From: a bacterium
Lineage (GTDB): Bacteria > Bdellovibrionota_C > UBA2361 > OMII01
DNA: 20,242 nt
Reading direction: 5' to 3'
NCBI GenBank assembly: GCA_017853915.1
Contig: JAFMIS010000009.1
Span: 1 to 20,242, forward strand
Shown here: positions 16,142-20,242 of the stretch, in pieces
Layout: each line of letters opens with the position of its first letter
How positions within the stretch are numbered: position 1 is the first letter of the stretch
Made by a program: the position numbers and the translations under genes
The notes under the pieces: generated by a model
What the model saw: the letters and a program-made list of their open reading frames with translations, nothing else
The model's database searches: none
What the model was told of the DNA's origin: nothing

Positions 16142-16263
16142 TCTAAATAAGTGAGTTAATCCAGTAGGATAGGCGTTGCCTGGGGGTTGCTCAGCCCTCA
16201 GGAGTAGGTTTCTGTACGGATCGTTCTGGAGCCCTATCTGAATCCCCGAATGTGAGGGTCGGG

Positions 16264-16293
16264 TTGACCTGATAGGTTAAAGCTGAGTACACT
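16264..16293 (+). promoter_or_regulatory. Candidate sigma-70 promoter for the rpmH cluster
   Basis: TTGACC (16264-16269, five of six -35 matches) is followed after 18 bases by TACACT (16288-16293, four of six -10 matches). Transcription would begin near 16300 and give rpmH a leader of about 140 bases. The assignment rests on consensus and position only. Confidence 0.5.
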
Positions 16294-16394
16294 TCCACCT
16301 CCTCGGGTTCACAGGAAGGCCTTGCGGGAGCGACAAGAGTCGCGAGTAAGCTCCGCGCCGATGCCCGCAAAGGTGACGAGAATTTAGCTTTGGA

Positions 16395-16434
16395 GTACTA
16401 CCGGGTTGAGAGGTAGTACCGAGACAGGTAGTAC
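16395..16434 (+). promoter_or_regulatory. Mutually exclusive hairpins in front of rpmH
   Basis: GTACTACC (16395-16402) is the exact inverse of two downstream copies of GGTAGTAC, at 16412-16419 and 16427-16434. It can pair with either copy, not both. Pairing with the second copy, which ends five bases before the ATG, would cover the AGGT that is the only Shine-Dalgarno-like sequence near the start; pairing with the first leaves it free. This is the geometry of a translational switch. It could equally be a DNA operator with repeated half-sites. Confidence 0.5.
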
Positions 16435-16439
16435 GCACT

Positions 16440-16601
16440 ATGAAACGCACATATCAACCCAGCAAGAAGAGTCGCAAGACAACGCACGGTTTCCGCAAGA
16501 GAATGGCTACTAAGGGTGGCCGCAAAGTTCTCAACGCTCGTCGAGCGAAGGGACGAAAAAAGTTGTCAGTTACTTCTCCTCGCAAGGGACACTACAAGTA
16601 A
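16440..16601 (+). CDS. rpmH: 50S ribosomal protein L34
   Basis: Translating from the ATG at 16440 gives 53 residues beginning MKRTYQPSKKSRK and containing THGFRKRMATKGGRKVLNAR and RAKGRKKLSV, the near-invariant L34 sequence. The last nine residues (TSPRKGHYK) extend beyond the usual end of the family, which is typically 44-47 residues. The gene heads the conserved cluster with rnpA, yidD, yidC and mnmE. The start has only a weak AGGT ten bases upstream, placed inside the repeat structure at 16395-16434. The TAA stop at 16599-16601 lies in the same frame as rnpA. Confidence 0.97.
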   Translation: MKRTYQPSKKSRKTTHGFRKRMATKGGRKVLNARRAKGRKKLSVTSPRKGHYK

Positions 16602-16613
16602 GAGCGAGGCCTT

Positions 16614-16973
16614 ATAGCCAGGCGATGTAGGTTCGGGCCTTCAGCCCGACTGAAAACGAAGCGCGATATCGAACGGTGTCAACGACAGGGCACCAAGCTC
16701 TACTCCAAGCATTTTCTATTGCTGGTGACTCCTTCCGTGTCGGGAGAGAGTCGTCTCGCGATAGCCGTGACCGTGAAACTTGAAAAGCGAGCCGCTGTTC
16801 GCAATTTAATAAAGCGTCGAATCCGTCACGTTTTTCGAGAGCTCCGGGCTGATTTGCGAGAGCCGATTGATGTAGTGATAGTAGCGCGCAGGGATGTCCA
16901 GTCGTGTGAGTTTCAGGACTACCGACGCGAGATTGGTACTACGTTGACGTCACACGGATATCTCCCCAGATAA
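16614..16973 (+). CDS. rnpA: RNase P protein component, non-canonical start
   Basis: RnpA binds RNase P RNA and aids maturation of tRNA 5' ends. The frame encodes the family's N-terminal RFGPSARLKTKRDIERC region, then HFLLLVTPS, RLAIAVTVKLEKRAAVRN and the signature RNLIKRRIRHVFRE, ending in DVVIVARRD and a C-terminal helix. The whole stretch from the base after the rpmH TAA (16602) is open in this frame, but it holds no ATG, GTG or TTG before 16719. A start at 16719 would delete the conserved N-terminal segment. ATA at 16614, four bases after GAGG (16606-16609), is the best-placed alternative and gives 119 residues; CTG at 16650 would lose the conserved Phe. The coordinates given use the ATA and are uncertain. 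Gene identity is secure. Confidence 0.85.
   Translation: MARRCRFGPSARLKTKRDIERCQRQGTKLYSKHFLLLVTPSVSGESRLAIAVTVKLEKRAAVRNLIKRRIRHVFRELRADLREPIDVVIVARRDVQSCEFQDYRREIGTTLTSHGYLPR
16633..16649 (+). repeat. Hairpin in the 5' part of rnpA
   Basis: TCGGGC (16633-16638) pairs perfectly with GCCCGA (16644-16649) around the five-base loop CTTCA. It sits 17 bases after the ATA that I propose as the rnpA start. It may influence initiation or a pause, or may simply reflect coding constraints. Confidence 0.4.
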
Positions 16974-17008
16974 GCTGTTGGGGTGTGGTTTATGTATCTG
17001 GAGCTCGT

Positions 17009-17263
17009 ATGGAGAGATCAGTACAGCCTAGTGTCTGTAAGGTGGGGTCGGTAGGGCGCTGGGTGCTAAGAGCTTCGCACCGTTTGTACAAAGGCACCTT
17101 TTCGCGATTGCTGGGAAACGCATGTCGATTTGACCCGAGCTGTTCAGATTATGCCGTGCAAGCGATTGAAAAACATGGCTGGTTTCGGGGCTTTTGGCTG
17201 ATGTTGCGGCGTATAAGTCGGTGCCATCCGTGGAACCCTGGTGGGGTGGACCCGGTGCCGTAA
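17009..17263 (+). CDS. yidD: Membrane protein insertion efficiency factor YidD
   Basis: A small inner-membrane-associated protein that assists YidC/Sec insertion and is nearly always encoded between rnpA and yidC. The 84-residue product shows the full family signature: YKGTFSRLLGNACRFDPSCS, then YAVQAIEKHGWFRGFWL, RISRCHPW and GGVDPVP, with three conserved cysteines (two in CRFDPSC, one in RCHPW). An amphipathic N-terminal helix precedes it. The ATG at 17009 is chosen because GGAG lies five bases upstream; a GTG at 16985 would add eight residues. It begins 35 bases after the rnpA stop and is followed by 100 bases without a gene before yidC. Confidence 0.95.
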   Translation: MERSVQPSVCKVGSVGRWVLRASHRLYKGTFSRLLGNACRFDPSCSDYAVQAIEKHGWFRGFWLMLRRISRCHPWNPGGVDPVP

Positions 17264-17363
17264 ACCTTGGTAGAGTTGTCCCTCGCAAAGGCCTCTCATC
17301 GCTCCCAGTTCGAGTCGGTGTCAGAGATGAAACTACAAGGCGTTTTTAAGACAGGGATCTTTC

Positions 17364-19109
17364 GTGGCCGATAATTCAAAAGAACAAACTATCCGCAATC
17401 TGCAGGCGGTGATCCTGTGCGTGTTGGCTACTCTTATCTACGCGCAGTTCGTACTCATACCCAAGAAAAAAGCTGCCTTGGAGCAGCAACACGCCGCGCA
17501 AAACGTCGCGGTCGCTCCCGGCGCGACCGCGGTGGGTACTGGTGTAAGCGCTGTTCCGGCACCTGTAACACCATCGCAGCCTGCGACGCCTCCGAGCAGC
17601 CATCCAACCAAGGATGAGATCGCTCAGCGCGGCGCTTCGATCGTTGACCTTGGAAAGACACAGGTGTCAATTTCCACTCTTGGTGCACGTCTGGTGCACT
17701 ACAAACTGATGGACTACAAGTCACAGCTTGGGGCAGATGAGCCGCTTGACCTTGTTGACGCGCACGATGGTTCGCCGCTTCCTCTGGGGATATATGTTGG
17801 CTCTGAGAGTGATGAGCGAGTGTCGTATTCGCTCATAGCAGTCAACGGGGCTCCGGCTGGTGGGCAGGCAGTCAACCTCAAAGCTCAAGATGGAGCGACG
17901 GTTACGCTTGATTTTAAAGGCACCTTGCCGAGCGGTATCGGGATTACCAAGTCTCTCTCTTTCACGGGTGGAGCGTATCTTTTTTCAGTACATGTCGCAC
18001 TCGAGCGCCCCGCGCCGGCCGGACAGGCAGTCTGGTTAGAGTGGCCCCACTATTTCCCAAGCGATGTAGAGAAGCAGCTGCGTATCAAGCACACTCTGAC
18101 GTATCTGGAAGCTAACGACAAGGTTCGTCATGTGCAGCTGGATCAGATCGCGCAGGGCCTTCAGGATTACGGGACAAGCAAGTGGGTGTCGATCGGCGAC
18201 ACGTACTTCACAAGCGCTATCATTCCAACTGTCTCAACACCGAATACGCTTCTTGGTCGAGAAGGGGACCTGTTCGTCGGGCGCGTGGCAGGCTCAACGA
18301 CCGAGGGTCGTTTTTATTCGTATGTTGGTCCAAAAGACTATAAGACCCTTGAAGCCGCGGGTGCGTTTAATTTGGAGAGAACTATCGATCTAGGGTGGTT
18401 CTCTTTCCTTGCCCTACCACTTCTGTGGTTGCTTCAAACTCTGTACGGCTTTTTTGGCAATTACGGTGTAGCGATCATAGCTTTAACTCTGATCGTAAAA
18501 GCGCTCATGCTTCCATTGTCGAAAGCCAGCTTTGAATCAGCCAAGAAGATGCAAGAGATCGCTCCAGAGATCAAAGCCCTCCGGGAGCGAATCAAAGACC
18601 CGAATCAATTAAACCAAGAGACCTTTGCCTTGTATAAGCGCCGCGGAGTTAATCCGATGGGGGGATGCTTGCCAATCGCGATCCAAATCCCGGTGTTCCT
18701 TGGATTGTATAACGCGCTCCTGAGTGCGATTGAGTTGCGACACGCTCCATTCGCTCTGTGGATTAATGATCTTTCAGCGCCTGAGCACCTCCAGGTTCTC
18801 GGTATCGGAGTGCCAGTCATGGTGCTTCTCATGGCGGCAAGTATGGTCTATCAGCAGTGGACGACTCCGAACCCATCAGCCGACCCAACTCAGCAGAAAA
18901 TGATGATGATTATGCCAGTTGTATTCGCGGGGATGTTCATTATATTCCCGATGCCGGCCGGACTTGTGCTCTACTGGTTGGTGAATAACATTATCTCTAT
19001 AACTCAGCAGCTCTACATGCGAAGTTCCGATAAGGGTTCCGTGTACATCGGAACGCTTGTCGCGAGTGTGATTATCTTCGGTGTAGGATTTGTCTTAACG
19101 TTGATCTAA
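17364..19109 (+). CDS. yidC: Membrane protein insertase YidC
   Basis: The 581-residue inner-membrane insertase acts alone or with SecYEG. It has an N-terminal helix (about 13-32), a low-complexity Ala/Pro linker (about 40-82), a periplasmic beta-sandwich domain (about 85-335) and the conserved five-helix core from about 345. In the core, K379 (LIVKALMLPL) takes the place of the groove arginine of E. coli YidC. The cytoplasmic coiled-coil loop SKASFESAKKMQEI and the NPMGGCLP and FPMPAGLVLYW motifs are present. It ends unusually: after the last core helix and a short RSSDKGS link, residues 560-581 form another hydrophobic segment instead of the usual basic cytoplasmic tail. The start is GTG, seven bases after AGGG. 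The TAA overlaps the mnmE ATG by one base (TAATG), suggesting translational coupling. Confidence 0.96.
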   Translation: MADNSKEQTIRNLQAVILCVLATLIYAQFVLIPKKKAALEQQHAAQNVAVAPGATAVGTGVSAVPAPVTPSQPATPPSSHPTKDEIAQRGASIVDLGKTQVSISTLGARLVHYKLMDYKSQLGADEPLDLVDAHDGSPLPLGIYVGSESDERVSYSLIAVNGAPAGGQAVNLKAQDGATVTLDFKGTLPSGIGITKSLSFTGGAYLFSVHVALERPAPAGQAVWLEWPHYFPSDVEKQLRIKHTLTYLEANDKVRHVQLDQIAQGLQDYGTSKWVSIGDTYFTSAIIPTVSTPNTLLGREGDLFVGRVAGSTTEGRFYSYVGPKDYKTLEAAGAFNLERTIDLGWFSFLALPLLWLLQTLYGFFGNYGVAIIALTLIVKALMLPLSKASFESAKKMQEIAPEIKALRERIKDPNQLNQETFALYKRRGVNPMGGCLPIAIQIPVFLGLYNALLSAIELRHAPFALWINDLSAPEHLQVLGIGVPVMVLLMAASMVYQQWTTPNPSADPTQQKMMMIMPVVFAGMFIIFPMPAGLVLYWLVNNIISITQQLYMRSSDKGSVYIGTLVASVIIFGVGFVLTLI

Positions 19110-20242
19110 TGGAAGAGACGACAATCGCGGCTCTTGCGACGGCTCCAGCCCCCGCTGGGGTGGCGGTAGTGCGTGTGAGCGGTCCCCGTGCCCGTCAGGC
19201 GCTGAAAGCCGTTTTTAATGGAAAGAAAGATCCCGTGCGACTTCCGCGCACGCTGGTATTCGGAGATATCCTCGATTATAAGAGTGGGGCGCCGATAGAT
19301 AAAGGTCTTGCGGTCTTTATGCCGGCGCCGTGGAGCTTCACTGGTGAGGATGTTGTTGAGTTTCAGTTCCACGGAAGCCCAATCCTAGTCCAGCGAGTAC
19401 TTCGTTCTCTCTACGCGTATGGTGTTGTTCCAGCGGCAGCCGGCGAATTCACCAAGCGCGCCTTTCTCAATGGTAAGCTCGATCTCGCGCAAGCAGAGGC
19501 GATCGCTGATGTGGTTAACGCCAAGAGTGACGAAGAACTTCGCTTCGCGGGAGAGCAGCTCAAAGGGCGATTGAGTCAGGCCGTAGCTACAATTGGCGAG
19601 CCACTGCGTGATGCTTTGGCAGAATTTGAGGCGCTCATAGATTTTCCCGAGGAGGATATTACGCCCGATACTCTTGATGACATAGCGGCGCGGGCTACGG
19701 TAGCCAAGGCAAAGATTGGACAGCTCCTGTCTACCTATTCATTCGGAGCGCTTGTAAAAGAGGGCGTGCGGGTACTGTTATGTGGCAGGCCTAACTCGGG
19801 TAAATCAAGCCTTCTTAATCTTCTCTTAGGTAAGCGCCGAGCTATCGTATCACCTATCTCCGGTACCACGCGCGATCTTATTGAGGAAGAGGCGTCACTG
19901 GCGGGATACAAGTTCGTATTTTGTGACTCCGCCGGGCTTCGTGAAACCACTGACCACGTTGAGAAGATAGGAGTTGAGCTGGCCAAAGAGCGAATTCCCT
20001 GGGCAGATCTCATTCTATTTCTCGTTGATGCTACAGAGTCTTCTGGTGAATGGAGGGAAACCCTTGAGATTTTGAAAGGGAGCGGTAAGCGCATCTGGAT
20101 GATCATCAACAAGATAGATCTCAATCCGAAAGCGATCGGAGAGTTTTCTTTTGATTCATCGATCTGCCAACAAAACTTTTTTATATCTGCGAAAACCGGC
20201 GATGGTATTGGACCTCTGATTGAGGCGTTGGTCGAGGATGTC
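19109..20242 (+). CDS. mnmE: tRNA modification GTPase MnmE (truncated by window end)
   Basis: MnmE works with MnmG to install (carboxymethyl)aminomethyl groups on U34 of certain tRNAs. From the ATG at 19109 there are 378 codons with no stop; family members have about 450-460, so the final C-terminal helix with the CIGK-type motif lies outside the window. The N-terminal tetrahydrofolate-binding domain begins TTIAALATAPAPAGVAVVRV and includes PWSFTGEDVVEFQFHG and GEFTKRAFLNGKLDLAQAEA. The inserted G domain has G1 GRPNSGKSS (226-234), G2 GTTRD, G3 DSAGL (usually DTAG) and G4 NKID (334-337). The ATG overlaps the yidC stop by one base, so expression is probably coupled to yidC. Confidence 0.96.
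   Translation, partial: MEETTIAALATAPAPAGVAVVRVSGPRARQALKAVFNGKKDPVRLPRTLVFGDILDYKSGAPIDKGLAVFMPAPWSFTGEDVVEFQFHGSPILVQRVLRSLYAYGVVPAAAGEFTKRAFLNGKLDLAQAEAIADVVNAKSDEELRFAGEQLKGRLSQAVATIGEPLRDALAEFEALIDFPEEDITPDTLDDIAARATVAKAKIGQLLSTYSFGALVKEGVRVLLCGRPNSGKSSLLNLLLGKRRAIVSPISGTTRDLIEEEASLAGYKFVFCDSAGLRETTDHVEKIGVELAKERIPWADLILFLVDATESSGEWRETLEILKGSGKRIWMIINKIDLNPKAIGEFSFDSSICQQNFFISAKTGDGIGPLIEALVEDV

Larger units (their letters stand above)
16142..16439 (+). promoter_or_regulatory. rpmH upstream region and structured leader
   Basis: No protein gene is evident in these 298 bases. A strong hairpin, CCTGGGGG (16179-16186) with CCCTCAGG (16195-16202, one G-U pair), precedes the promoter. Downstream of the predicted start site a second hairpin, GCGAC-AAGA-GTCGC (16350-16363 region, arms at 16330-16334 and 16339-16343), is partly enclosed by GCGGGAG (16324-16330) and CTCCGC (16351-16356). 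A third element lies against the rpmH start. I found no DnaA-box cluster, so there is no sign of an origin here, although rpmH is often near one. The pattern fits a long, folded ribosomal-protein leader. Confidence 0.45.

Noticed and set aside
16142..16439. Replication origin or dnaA next to rpmH
   Set aside because: No DnaA-box cluster and no dnaA coding sequence were found; rpmH position alone is not enough.
16142..16439. SRP, 6S or RNase P RNA in the rpmH upstream region
   Set aside because: The region has hairpins, but the conserved core motifs of these RNAs are absent.
17305..17319. T-loop-like GTTCGAGTC between yidD and yidC
   Set aside because: The flanking bases do not form a T-stem and no other tRNA arm is present.

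Overview
The window reads as a housekeeping and cell-envelope segment from a diderm (Gram-negative) bacterium with roughly balanced base composition. It encodes a lipid A pathway enzyme (LpxI), a DsbD-type electron conductor with an export signal, a YidC that carries the large periplasmic domain, and a type IV prepilin peptidase next to a sigma-54 activator. LpxI in place of LpxH, a TopA without zinc fingers and the NtrC-family regulator would fit a deltaproteobacterial-grade lineage (Bdellovibrionota, Myxococcota or similar), but the sequence does not settle the phylum. I see no mobile element, CRISPR array, tRNA or rRNA.

Layout. Positions 1-125 hold the probable tail of an upstream gene and a strong intrinsic terminator. 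A large polytopic membrane protein (316-2232, +), possibly GT-C-like, follows a leader with two sets of direct repeats. It runs head-on into a minus-strand block. Read in the transcription direction, that block is an SF2 helicase (9408-7759), topA (7494-4825), a prepilin peptidase (4592-3702) and an NtrC-type response regulator (3631-2234). lpxI (9741-10595, +) starts divergently from the helicase and converges on a second minus-strand block: a small hypothetical ORF (16141-15788), dsbD (15596-13413), a secreted redoxin (13313-12702), a CDF metal transporter (12683-11757) and a membrane-anchored metallophosphoesterase (11732-10623). The last three genes are 18 and 24 bases apart and look like one operon. 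The right end, on the + strand, is the conserved rpmH-rnpA-yidD-yidC-mnmE cluster (16440 to the window end). mnmE is cut by the window edge.

How the genes fit together. DsbD would carry cytoplasmic reducing equivalents across the inner membrane, and the adjacent exported redoxin is a natural recipient. The CDF transporter and phosphoesterase behind it suggest a periplasmic redox and metal homeostasis group. YidD and YidC work in membrane protein insertion, RnpA is the RNase P protein and MnmE modifies tRNA wobble uridines.

I found no convincing undescribed system. The observations most worth checking are: rnpA has no ATG, GTG or TTG start before its conserved N-terminus and lies in the same frame just after the rpmH stop; the rpmH leader can form two mutually exclusive hairpins, one covering the start-proximal AGG; YidC has an extra C-terminal membrane segment; and the sigma-54 activator has GAFTDA instead of GAFTGA.
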